From Collimonas sp. UBA1456 (lineage in GTDB: Bacteria; Pseudomonadota; Gammaproteobacteria; Burkholderiales; Burkholderiaceae_D), in the NCBI GenBank assembly GCA_002325825.1, contig DCSW01000109.1, positions 315 to 35,125 on the forward strand: a stretch of 34,811 nucleotides of DNA, read 5' to 3'. The position numbers and the translations under genes are program-made. This document shows, piece by piece, positions 16,358 to 24,694 of this stretch. The notes under the pieces are model-generated. The model was not told the origin of the DNA and did no database searches. It saw only the letters and a program-made list of their open reading frames with translations. Positions within the stretch are counted from its first letter, which is position 1; each line of letters starts with the position of its first letter.

Positions 16358-18005
16358 ATGCCGTCTTCTATCGAACAACGCCTCGCTCTTAGACTTGCCG
16401 CAAAACCGCCGCAAGTCGCCGCTGCCATCACCCTTCTGGACGAGGGCACCTCAGTGCCATTTATCGCTCGCTACCGCAGGAAGCGAGCGGCGTCCTGGAT
16501 GATATCCAGCTGCGTTTGCGGGAGGAACGCCTGCGTTATTTAGGCGAACTGGAAGCGCGCCACGACGCAATCCTGGCATCAATCGAAGAATAGGAAAAAT
16601 GACGCCTGTGCTGATGCAGCGCTATCACTCCGGCAGAAGCTAAGATACGACTTGAAGACTTGTGTCTGTCATACAAATCCAAGCGCCGCACCAAGGCACA
16701 GATTGCGGCGAAAGTCGGCCTGACTGAACTAGCCGATACGCTACTGACAAATCTGGAACTGAACCCGGAATAAGAAGCCGAGAAATTTCTGAAGTCGACC
16801 TTCAGCAGCGACAATGGCGACAATCCCGGTGTCACCGACGCCAAGGTAGCGCTCGATGGTGCGCGCCAAATCCTGATGGAACGCTTCTCGGAAGACGTCA
16901 CATTGTTGCAAGCGTTGCGTGAATATTTGACCGAATACGGTGTGGTGGAATCGAAAGTGGTTGACGGTAAGCAGGACGTCGTGGAAAAAGTCGCCGACTA
17001 TTTCGATTACTCGGAAACCATCGGCACCATTCCATCGCACCGGACGCTAGCGCTGTTCCGTGGCCGCCGCGAAGAAATGCTGAACGTGGTGCTGCGCCTT
17101 GAGACGGAAGAAGAAAAACCGAAATGAGATGCGCCGCACAATCCATGCGAAGGCAACATCGCAGCCCGCTTCGGCATCAGCAACAAGAACCGCGCCACCG
17201 ACAAATGGCTGAGCGATACGGTGCGCTGGAGCTGGTGCATCAAGATCTTCATATATCTGGAAGCCGAGTTGGTGACCAAGCGGCGTGAAACCGCTGAAGT
17301 CGAAGCGATCAACGTTTTTGTACGCAAACCCAGAGCCTTACTGCTGGCCGCGCCGGCCGGACCCGTCCACGACCATGGGCCTCGATCCCAGCCTACGTAC
17401 CGGCACCAAAGTGGTGGTGATCGACGCCACCGGTAAGGTAGTCGATATCACCGCGCTTTATCCGCATCAGCAGCGCAACGACTGGGAAGGTTCTCTGCAC
17501 ACGCTGGTGTAGCTGGCGGAAGAACACAAGGTCTCGCTGATCTCGATCAGCAACGGTACCGCTCCGCGTGAAACCGACAAACTGATGCAGGACTTGATCA
17601 AGCTGCGCCCGGAACTGAGGCTGACCAAGGTCGTGGTATCGGAAGCCGGTGCCTCGGTCTACTCGGCTTCCGAATTCGCTTCACGCGAATTGCCTGACAT
17701 GGATGTCTCGCTGCGTGGTGCGGTGTCGATTACGCGCCGTCTGTAAGATCCGCTGGCTGAGCTGGTGAAGATAGATCCGAAATCGAACGGCGTCGGCCAG
17801 ACCCAGTTGACGCATTCGTTAGATTAGATGCGATGGTGGAAGATTACGTGAATGCCGTCGGCGTCGATGTCAACACCGCCTCCGCACCGCTGCTGGCTCG
17901 CGTCTCCAGCTTGAATGCCAGCGTTGCCCAAAGCATCACCACCTATCGCGACATGAAGGATATGAACAGCACGATGATCGCAGCCTTCGCGAAACTGAAA
18001 GGATA
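16358..18005 (+). pseudogene. tex: Relic of the transcription accessory protein Tex
   Basis: The reading MPSSIEQRLALRLAAKPPQVAAA-ITLLDEG-SVPFIARYR starts a Tex/YhgF protein, and homologous pieces follow for some 550 codons. These include SIEEQGK-like, LYKSKRRTKAQIA, DNPGVTDAKVALDGARQIL, DYFDYSETIGTIPSHRTLALFRGRREE, TTMGLDPSLRTGTKVVV (YqgF-like domain), VVSEAGASVYSASEFAS and VNTASAPLLARVSSLN (helix-hairpin-helix). Several in-frame stops (for example at codons reading E-stop-E near 16770 and K-stop-D near 17126) and frameshifts break it. A segment with the GQYQHDV motif and the whole S1 RNA-binding domain are missing. Tex is an RNA-binding factor that is often dispensable in the laboratory. Confidence 0.9.
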
Positions 18006-18146
18006 GCAAGTACTTATCGACTGGAGTACGGGGCCGGCTTGCCGATCGATGCGGGCGCACTGGCTCATTTCATGAGCAGAGCTGCGACAAAGTTAAGCAG
18101 CCCCGACAAAATCAATCGCCGGCCGATTTAATCGGGGTCGTCGGCG

Positions 18147-18152
18147 TATAAT
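18147..18152 (+). promoter_or_regulatory. Probable -10 element of ispB
   Basis: A perfect TATAAT lies 33 bases before the proposed ispB TTG start. The -35 region (about 18124-18130) is poor and overlaps a small palindrome, CCGATTTAATCGG. If this is the promoter, the in-frame TTG at 18152 would lie inside it and cannot be the start codon. Confidence 0.45.
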
Positions 18153-18184
18153 TGCGGCACAATCGATTTCCAACAGGTTTTATT

Positions 18185-19174
18185 TTGTCAGCCGCTCCCA
18201 ATAACTCAAACCAACAATCCATGATGTCCCCGATCGCGGCCGATATTGAAGCGGTCAACATGGTAATCCGCCGACAATTACATTCGGAAGTACCGCTGGT
18301 GAACCAAATCGCCGAATACATCATCAGCGCCGGCGGCAAGCGTCTGCGCCCGATATTGGTCTTACTGATGGCCCAAGCGTATGGTTATTCCGGCAACAAG
18401 CATCACGAATTGGCTGCAGTGATCGAATTCATCCATACCGCCACCCTATTGCATGACGATGTGGTTGACGAATCATCGCTGCGACGCGGACGCCAGACTG
18501 CGAATGCCTTGTTCGGCAATGCCGCCTCGGTGCTGGTCGGTGATTTCCTGTATTCGCGCGCATTTCAGATGATGATCGCGGTCGACAATCCCCGTGTGAT
18601 GCAAATCGTCGCCGATGCCACCAACCTGATTGCCGAAGGCGAAGTGCTGCAATTGCAGAACATGCACAATCCGGATGTTTCCGAAGACAGCTATCTGCGG
18701 GTGATTCGATCGAAGACCGCCAAGTTGTTCGAAGCCGCGGCCCAGCTCGGCGTCCTGATCGTCGGCGCCCACGACGATGTGATTGAAGCCGCTGGCGAAT
18801 ACGGCCGCTCTCTCGGCATCGCATTCCAATTGATCGACGATGTCCTAGACTACTCCGGAAACGCTACCGACATCGGCAAGAACGTCGGCGACGACTTGCG
18901 CGAAGGCAAGCCGACTCTGCCCTTGATTTACCTGATGGAAAACGGCACACCTGAGCAAAAGGCGCTGGTTCGCCGTTGCATCAAAAATGGCGATGAGCAG
19001 CATTTCAATGAAATTCTCGACGCTATCACCAGCTCAGGCGCACTGGATTACACTCGGCGCGAGGCGGAAAAAGTCGCCAAGCGCGCAGCGACCGCAATCG
19101 CAGCGTTGCCAAATAGTCGGTTCCGGGATTCTTTGCTACAATTATCGGCGTTCGCAGTGGATAGAAATCATTGA
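18185..19174 (+). CDS. ispB: Octaprenyl diphosphate synthase
   Basis: IspB builds the isoprenoid side chain of ubiquinone. The product has both aspartate-rich motifs that bind magnesium diphosphate: DDVVD (residues 91-95) and DDVLD (218-222). It also has GGKRLRP near residue 50, and GDDLREGKPTLPLI. The best start is the TTG at 18185, reading LSAAPNN where relatives begin MSA; it has a weak AACAGG ribosome binding site. An ATG at 18221 is the alternative. In relatives ispB is divergent from rplU-rpmA, but here the tex relic lies upstream, pointing to a rearrangement or deletion. Downstream come tRNA-Pro and corC, as in relatives. Confidence 0.93.
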   Translation: MSAAPNNSNQQSMMSPIAADIEAVNMVIRRQLHSEVPLVNQIAEYIISAGGKRLRPILVLLMAQAYGYSGNKHHELAAVIEFIHTATLLHDDVVDESSLRRGRQTANALFGNAASVLVGDFLYSRAFQMMIAVDNPRVMQIVADATNLIAEGEVLQLQNMHNPDVSEDSYLRVIRSKTAKLFEAAAQLGVLIVGAHDDVIEAAGEYGRSLGIAFQLIDDVLDYSGNATDIGKNVGDDLREGKPTLPLIYLMENGTPEQKALVRRCIKNGDEQHFNEILDAITSSGALDYTRREAEKVAKRAATAIAALPNSRFRDSLLQLSAFAVDRNH

Positions 19175-19282
19175 GTAGCATCACAGCGATGGATCATAGA
19201 AGATTAACCGAAAAGCCAGCGCATCGAATCGCTGCGCTAGCAGGGCTTTGGAAAATCCGTTCCAGACATTGAACAGCTAGGT
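19175..19282. other. Short spacer between ispB and tRNA-Pro
   Basis: No gene, terminator or repeat was recognised. The tRNA may be transcribed from a promoter here or by read-through from ispB. Confidence 0.3.
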
Positions 19283-19359
19283 TGGGGTGTAGTTTAGCCT
19301 GGTAGAGCTCTACGTTCGGGACGTAAAGGCCGGAGGTTTTCATCCTCTCAACCCAACCA
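19283..19359 (+). tRNA. tRNA-Pro(CGG) with a damaged T loop
   Basis: A 77-base cloverleaf can be drawn. The acceptor strand TGGGGTG (19283-19289) faces CAACCCA with one mismatch. The D-loop core AGCCTGGTAG is normal, the anticodon loop is TTCGGGA with anticodon CGG at 19317-19319, the T stem is GGAGG/CCTCT and the CCA end is encoded (19357-19359). The T loop (19337-19343) reads TTTTCAT where almost all tRNAs have TTCGAAT, so C56 and A58 are lost. The D stem is also weak. Its location between ispB and corC is the normal one in this group. CCG codons can be read by tRNA-Pro(UGG), so this gene may be decaying. It could also still work poorly. Confidence 0.75.
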
Positions 19360-19466
19360 TCGAAGATTCCATCCATGTCGAACGGTTGCGAAGTGTCGAA
19401 CTGGACCGTACACAACACAAAATGACAAGCCTAATAACCAGCAATACCTAACTTTACGGTGACCCT

Positions 19467-20755
19467 TTGGATGCCGTGTTTATATGGGTGCAGATTCTTG
19501 CACTAACTTTACTGATCTTCCTGTCCGCCTTTTTTGCAATGACGGAAACCGCACTGATTGATACCAACAAGCATCGCCTGCGCCAGCTGGTCAAACATGG
19601 CAGAAAATCTGCTAACACCACCTTGTGGAGATGCTGGAGCGTACCGATAAGCTGCTGTCTCTGACCCTGATCGTCAACACCCTGGTCCATGCACTCGCCA
19701 CCGCGCTGGTGACTGCGATTGCAATCAACACGTTCGGCAACCATCAGCGCGTCATCACGATTGCCGCTGCTGCAGTCGCCTTCGTGTTGATCGTGTTTGC
19801 CGAAATCACGCCAAAATTCATTGGTGCCACCTATCTGGAACATATCACTCTGCCGACCAGCTTCGTATTCAAGCCGCTGATGGACATCACCAAGCCGGTG
19901 ATCTGGTTTGTGAACCTGGTCGTCTCGGAAATTCTAAAGATTCTGCGCATCAAAACCGGCAAGCACACGCAAGAACAACGAGTGTCGCCGGAGGGGAACT
20001 ATGCTCGATCGTACTGGAAGGCGGCAATTCATGTCGTAAAAGAACAAGAGCATCTTGCTGAGCCTGTTCGACCTGGAAAAAATTTCGGTAGAAAACGTGA
20101 TGACGTCAAGGGTGCAGATAGAAGCACTGAATCTGTCGGCCTCGATGGAGGAAATTAGGCACCAGCTGCCCACTTACCACCACAACAAGTTGCGGATCTA
20201 TGAAGGCAAAATCAACCAGATCATCGGCATCTTGGATGTACGCAAAGTGATAGTGTAGTTGACGCAAGAAGGCGAATTCACAGTCGAACATCTCCGCCAG
20301 TTGCCGACCACGCCATACTTTATTCCAGAAGACACTGACGTCTTTAGTACGCTACAATACTTCCAGGAAAATCACGAGCGCCTCGGCATCATTTTCGATG
20401 AATATGGCAAGGTGCAAGGGTTGGTGACGCTGGGAAAAATCATTGAAGAAATGACTAACGAATTCAACCACGTCTAAGCTAGATGCGGCGCGCGCCGACA
20501 GTTTTTCCTGGAATTCGCAGGGGCAGTGCCTGCTTAAAGAAACGACAGCTCTGCGCGACATCAACACGCACCTTGGTCTGAATTCCCCGCTTGACGGACC
20601 AAAGACAATCACTGGTCTGCTGCTCGAGTGGTTACAAGATATTCCTGACAATAACGTCACCATGAGAATTGCCGGCTGTATCATAGAAATAGTGCAGGTA
20701 CAAAATCAAGCGATCAAGGTTGTCAAACTATTTCCTCCGAATAAACCACAGCAAC
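19467..20755 (+). pseudogene. Relic of a CorC/HlyC family transporter
   Basis: From a TTG at 19467 the translation reads MDAVFIWVQILALTLL-IFLSAFFAMTETALI, the start of a CNNM/DUF21 membrane domain. After a frameshift near 19630 follow LERTDKLLSLTLIVNTLVHALATALV and FAEITPKFIGATY. More frame changes and a TAA occur near 19990-20050. Then come CBS-domain pieces (LFDLEKISVENVMTSR, YHHNKLRIYEG, a TAG, HERLGIIFDEYG-VQGLVTL, IIEEM), a stop at 20475, and the CorC/HlyC C-terminal domain (RIAGCIIEIVQVQNQAIKVVKL). Intact homologues are linked to magnesium or cobalt efflux. All domains remain recognisable, so decay has been by small mutations, not by deletion. Confidence 0.9.
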
Positions 20756-20883
20756 AAGATCAATGCTTCCTAAAAGCAATTTTTGTGACACATTTCTTCA
20801 CAAATCTTTTACAAGTACGTTTTCCCTAGGAGATAATTCATCGGTTTAAATGGTCCCGCACATTTTTTGGTGTTGATTCCCTT

Positions 20884-21065
20884 ATGGAAGCAGTTTTTCA
20901 GAACTCCAGCTTCAGAAATCCGCTCTCCGGCCTCGCCCACGCGTTACTGCAGACGGGCCGTCTTTCTACGGAACAAGTCGAAGCACTGCACAAGAAATCG
21001 AGTAGCGATCAAACACCACTCATTGTCGCCGTGCTAAAAAGCGGCTATTTGGATGCAGGCGATCT
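20884..21065 (+). pseudogene. pilB: 5' relic of the pilus assembly ATPase gene pilB
   Basis: The reading MEAVFQNSSF, then LSGLAHALLQTGRLSTEQVEA and VAVLKSGYLDAGDLA is the N-terminal domain of PilB, the ATPase that drives type IV pilus extension. After about 60 residues the sequence changes directly into PilC. The whole ATPase core (some 500 residues, including Walker A and B) is gone. The order pilB-pilC-pilD is the usual one, so a single internal deletion from early pilB to early pilC explains the structure. Confidence 0.78.
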
Positions 21066-21454
21066 GGCGCCACCATGATGAAAGTTGGCATGCCGTTGCT
21101 GCAATCGTTCGACATCGTGGCCAAGGGGCATGCCAATCCTTCGGGGTCGAAGCTGGTCAACGAAATCCGCGGCGATGTCGGGACCGGTACCAGTTTGACT
21201 GCCGCCATTAAAAACGCCGAGGTATTTCTTAGCATGGTAACGCAGATAGTATCGATCCGAGAAAAATCCGGATCACTGGATCAGGTGCTGGACAAAGTTG
21301 CCGGTTTTCATGAAGCCGAAGCCGAAGTCGACGATGCGGTGGCGTCACTGTCAAGCCTGATAAAATCATTGATCATGTTGATTCTGGCCGTATTGATCGG
21401 CGGCCTGGTGATCGTTATGTATTTTCAATCTTCAAACTGGGTTCGGTGGTCTGA
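21066..21454 (+). pseudogene. pilC: Internally deleted pilC
   Basis: PilC is the inner-membrane platform protein of type IV pili, built of two homologous T2SSF domains. Here the reading begins inside domain 1 (ATMMKVGMPLLQSFDIVAKG) and passes through EIRGDVGTGTSLT. It continues as domain 2 (FLSMVTQIVSIREKSGSLDQ, EVDDAVASLSSL, then the last membrane helix). The C-terminus SIFKLGSVV and its TGA (21452-21454) are preserved, but in a frame shifted by one base near 21425. About two thirds of the protein is missing. With pilB also cut, pili cannot be assembled from this locus. Confidence 0.82.
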
Positions 21455-22321
21455 TTGCAAGACGGTATTTTTTTTCTAGCGGCGGGGAGCCGAATTCCCA
21501 CCGTCATGGCAGCGATTTTTGGCTTGTTGATTGGCAGCTTTTTGAATGTCGTGATTCACCGCCTGCCGATCATGATGCAGCGCGAGTCGGATAACTATGT
21601 CGCCCACGAGAGCGGCGAGCCGCTGCCGCATACAGATCGATACAACTTGCTGATGCCGCGCTCAGCCTGTCCGCAATGCCAGTACCAGATTGGCATATCG
21701 GAGAATGTGCCAATCTTCAGATATCTTGCGTTGTGCAGCAAGTGCAAGTCCTCCAAGACACCAGTCTCGGCGCGTTATCCAGTTGTCGAAGCTCTGACCG
21801 GCGCCTTGTCGGCACTGCTGATCTGGAATTTCGGTAGCGGTTGGAGCGGCTTGGCTTCCCTGGTCTTTCTGTATCTGCTGATCGCCATGACGTTCATCGA
21901 CACCGAGACACAATTGCTACCAGACGACCTGACCTTCCCCTTGTTGTGGATCGGCCTGTTGCTCAACCTCTCGGGACTATTCGTTTCGTTGCACGAGGCG
22001 GTGATCGGCGCCGCTGCCGGTTATCTGTCGCTGTGGTCAATCTATTGGCTATTCAAGCTGCTGACAGGCAAGGAAGGCATGGGGTACGGTGATTTCAAAT
22101 TGCTGGCGGCGTTGGGGGCCTGGATGGGCTGGAAAATGCTGCCAATCATTATCCTATTTTCATCGTTGGTGGGAGCGGTAGTAGGTCTCGCGCTGACCGT
22201 CTTTTTCCGCTATAGCCGCGATAAACCGATTCCCTTCGGCCCCTATCTCGCCACTGCTGGTTTGCTAGCCCTGCTATATGGCCACACAATCATGGAAACT
22301 TATTTCGATTTTCTTGCCTAG
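21455..22321 (+). CDS. pilD: Prepilin peptidase
   Basis: PilD cleaves the leader of type IV prepilins and type II pseudopilins and methylates the new N-terminus. The 288-residue product has the expected series of membrane helices and both catalytic aspartates: D149 (FIDTETQLLPDD) and D213 in GYGDFKLL. The cytoplasmic zinc loop has C72 and C75 (CPQC). The second pair is C94/C97 (CSKC), shifted by three residues from the usual RGKCxxCK, whose last Cys is now Ser. The start is a TTG directly after the pilC stop; an ATG at 21506 is an alternative. It is intact although pilB and pilC are broken, so it may serve another secretion system, or decay may be lagging. Confidence 0.92.
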   Translation: MQDGIFFLAAGSRIPTVMAAIFGLLIGSFLNVVIHRLPIMMQRESDNYVAHESGEPLPHTDRYNLLMPRSACPQCQYQIGISENVPIFRYLALCSKCKSSKTPVSARYPVVEALTGALSALLIWNFGSGWSGLASLVFLYLLIAMTFIDTETQLLPDDLTFPLLWIGLLLNLSGLFVSLHEAVIGAAAGYLSLWSIYWLFKLLTGKEGMGYGDFKLLAALGAWMGWKMLPIIILFSSLVGAVVGLALTVFFRYSRDKPIPFGPYLATAGLLALLYGHTIMETYFDFLA

Positions 22322-22327
22322 GTCACC

Positions 22328-22972
22328 ATGATGCAACTCGATGCAGCGCGCTATAATCGGGCATTTCCCAAGTTTTCCGTCGCCCTAACCGGCGGCATCG
22401 GCAGTGGCAAATCGACTGTTGCTGACATGTTTGCCGGACTGGGCGCATCGGTCATCGACACCGATGTCATCGCCCACCAGTTGACCGCAGCCGGCGGCGT
22501 CGCTATCACTCCTATCGTTGCCGCATTCGGTGCTTCTTTTATTGATGCTAGTGGAGCAATGAACCGCGTCAAGATGCGCACACTGATATTTTCCAACCCA
22601 GATGCAAAGCAAAGGCTAGAATCAATTCTGCATCCGCTGATACGCAACGAAACGACCAGCGCCGCGCAACAAGCTGGAGGCCCATATCTGATATTCGTTG
22701 TTCCGCTCTTGATCGAATCCGGCAACTGGACACACCGTGTCGGGCGCATACTAGCGGTAGATTGTGACGAACAGATCCAGATTCAGCGTGTGATGCAACG
22801 CAGCGCAACCGCCGAATCACAAGTACGCGCCATCATGGCAACGCAAGCCTCAAGGCAACAGCGTCTGCAAGCTGCAGACGACATCATCGTCAATAGTGGC
22901 GAACAGGCCGAGCTGGCGCCGCAGGTAACGCAGTTACATACACGTTATCTAACATTTACTCGATTGTTATAA
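22328..22972 (+). CDS. coaE: Dephospho-CoA kinase
   Basis: CoaE phosphorylates the ribose 3'-hydroxyl of dephospho-CoA, the last step of coenzyme A synthesis. The 214-residue product carries the P-loop GGIGSGKST (residues 22-30), the DTDVIAHQL substrate motif, LHPLIRNET in the CoA domain and the lid region ending RLQAADDIIVN. It begins six bases after pilD and is probably co-transcribed with it. Both the first and second Met are possible starts. The gene is essential and intact. Confidence 0.96.
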   Translation: MMQLDAARYNRAFPKFSVALTGGIGSGKSTVADMFAGLGASVIDTDVIAHQLTAAGGVAITPIVAAFGASFIDASGAMNRVKMRTLIFSNPDAKQRLESILHPLIRNETTSAAQQAGGPYLIFVVPLLIESGNWTHRVGRILAVDCDEQIQIQRVMQRSATAESQVRAIMATQASRQQRLQAADDIIVNSGEQAELAPQVTQLHTRYLTFTRLL

Positions 22973-23160
22973 GTAGTATAAAACTTACTGGACAGGCATT
23001 AAATAACGCTCGTCCTGGTTCGCGCCAAATTGTAAAAAGAGCTTGACCCATACCGACGACGGGCGACTATCCGCCAAGAATTTCAGACGTTATTTGTAAT
23101 TTCCTGTGGCATCGTTCAGAATCACGTATTGTCCAGATTAAATTTTTAAGGGATGTCACT
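22973..23160. other. Spacer between coaE and zapD
   Basis: No gene is seen. A TTGACC at 23043-23048, a 17-base gap and ACTATC (23066-23071) could be a weak sigma-70 promoter for zapD, but the -10 element is poor. Confidence 0.25.
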
Positions 23161-23916
23161 TTGATTGTCTACGAGTATCCTTTCAACGAGCATATCCGTA
23201 CCCTGTTGCGTCTGGACGACCTGCACGAAAGATTCATTTTTTTCGTGCAGCAAGAAAATCCCCTGCAACACCATATCGCTCTCTCGAACATCTTCGAAAT
23301 ACTGGAAGTGGCTGGACGCGCCGATTTGAAATCGGATTTGCTGCAAGATTTGGAGCGGCAGCGTCAAACCCTGCTCGGCTTCAAGTCCAATCCAAATGTA
23401 GCGCCGGATATGCTGGATGCCATATTGTTGGAACTGGATCGCGTCAGCACGTCACTTATGGCGACCCAGGGTAAGACCGGCCAGAACATCCGCGAGAATG
23501 AATGGCTGATGAGTATCCGTGGCCGCACCATCATTCCAGGCGGCGCCTGCGAATTCGACTTGCCCTCGTATTATGCTTGGCAGCAGCAGCCTGCCGAAAA
23601 GCGCTATACCGACATCATCGACTGGTTCGCACCGCTGGCACCTCTGTTCGACGCCATCAGCATCGTATTGCGCTTGCTGAGAGAAACCGGTAGCTCGGCG
23701 AAGATCAATCCTGTAAATAACAGTTACCAGCAAATGCTACAAGGAAAATCCTACCAAATGCTGCGCCTGATGATTGATGAACAGCTCGCGGCCATCCCCG
23801 AAATATCGGCGAACAAATATATGCTCTGGGTTCGCTTCACTTCGCAAGGCGGCGATCTCAAATCGAAAGCTTATGACGGCGATGTGCCATTTGAACTGAC
23901 CCTTTGTAATTTTTAA
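23161..23916 (+). CDS. zapD: Cell division protein ZapD (DUF1342)
   Basis: ZapD bundles FtsZ filaments at the division ring. The 251-residue product has the family opening IVYEYPFNEHIRTLLRLDDL, the central QQENPLQHHIAL helix and the C-terminal block with KYMLWVRF and DVPFELTLCNF. Relatives start MI-YEYP with ATG; here the same position is TTG at 23161, preceded by AAGGGA about nine bases upstream, and no in-frame ATG precedes it. It lies in the conserved coaE-zapD-yacG order. FtsZ, its partner, is also intact in this window (33598-34776). Confidence 0.94.
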   Translation: MIVYEYPFNEHIRTLLRLDDLHERFIFFVQQENPLQHHIALSNIFEILEVAGRADLKSDLLQDLERQRQTLLGFKSNPNVAPDMLDAILLELDRVSTSLMATQGKTGQNIRENEWLMSIRGRTIIPGGACEFDLPSYYAWQQQPAEKRYTDIIDWFAPLAPLFDAISIVLRLLRETGSSAKINPVNNSYQQMLQGKSYQMLRLMIDEQLAAIPEISANKYMLWVRFTSQGGDLKSKAYDGDVPFELTLCNF

Positions 23917-23937
23917 CCTGAGTTTTAATAGAGCTGT

Positions 23938-24111
23938 ATGACTACCACCGTCGATTGCCCAACCTGTGGCACCAAAGTTGAATGGATTGCCGCCAATCGG
24001 TTCCGGCCGTTTTGCTCGGAACGATGCAAGCAGATTGACCTGGGCGCCTGGGCCGCAGAGAAATACACGATTCCAGAAGTCAACTTGACAGACGATCTTG
24101 ATGAAGAATAA
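23938..24111 (+). CDS. yacG: DNA gyrase inhibitor YacG (small zinc protein)
   Basis: A 57-residue product with the complete four-cysteine zinc site: C7, C10 (CPTC), C26 and C30 (FCSERCK), followed by the family's IDLGAWAAEKY. YacG binds the GyrB C-terminus and inhibits gyrase in E. coli. It follows zapD by 21 bases, the usual arrangement, with a GAG ribosome binding site before the ATG. The short acidic tail ends DDLDEE. Intact. Confidence 0.95.
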   Translation: MTTTVDCPTCGTKVEWIAANRFRPFCSERCKQIDLGAWAAEKYTIPEVNLTDDLDEE

Positions 24112-24121
24112 AAAATTCAGC

Positions 24122-24154
24122 ATTAGCCATCAATTATGCTCAAATATGGCTAAT
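24122..24154 (-). terminator. Terminator between convergent yacG and mutT
   Basis: ATTAGCCAT (24122-24130) pairs perfectly with ATGGCTAAT (24146-24154). On the minus strand the stem is followed a few bases later by TTTTTTA, so it should end the mutT transcript. The plus strand has no T run after it. Confidence 0.65.
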
Positions 24155-24190
24155 TACTAGCAATTCAACACGAAAAAAAGCGTAGCGTCT

Positions 24191-24607
24191 TTAGCTTGTC
24201 CGTTCGTTACGCAACTCATCCAGCCACTCAATCAGAGGGATCGCCGCCGGCAACAACGGTTCGACACTGACGCTGCTTTGCCACGAAAACGCTTGACCCT
24301 CAAGGCTCTGCGGCTCCCCGCGCCACTCCCGACTGATATAGAAATGCAGGCGCACATGGGCGTGCGCATATTGGTGTTCGATCCCACACCACGGCTCAGC
24401 GGATGCAATCTCCACCCCCAACTCCTCCAGCAGCTCGCGCTTAAGCGCCTCGAAGATAGACTCCCCTGGTTCAACCTTTCCGCCTGGAAACTCCCAATAG
24501 CCGGCCATCGGCTTGCCTGCGGGCCTCTGCCCCAACAGCACGTGGCCGCTGGGCTTCATCAAGATGCCAACCGCGACGGTGATTGGTGAAACAGATGCTG
24601 TGGTCAT
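24191..24607 (-). CDS. mutT: MutT/NUDIX hydrolase (8-oxo-dGTP diphosphatase)
   Basis: The 138-residue product starts MTTASVSPITVAVGIL and contains a complete NUDIX box, GGKVEPGESIFEALKRELLEELG, with the REL-EE-G core needed for metal binding. The flanking WEFPGG and LLGQRPAGKPMAGYWEF are typical of MutT, which removes 8-oxo-dGTP from the nucleotide pool and prevents A:T to C:G mutations. The ATG at 24607 is chosen because it gives the family length; the 20 residues upstream in frame look untranslated. It lies between yacG (convergent) and the DUF815 ATPase relic, its usual place. Confidence 0.93.
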   Translation of the reverse strand: MTTASVSPITVAVGILMKPSGHVLLGQRPAGKPMAGYWEFPGGKVEPGESIFEALKRELLEELGVEIASAEPWCGIEHQYAHAHVRLHFYISREWRGEPQSLEGQAFSWQSSVSVEPLLPAAIPLIEWLDELRNERTS

Positions 24608-24694
24608 GATATGGAATTCAGGCCGATATACGAAAAAATCTATCAGATAATCTAATAAAAAAGACATACAAGCACGACGATACCATCGCCGTCA

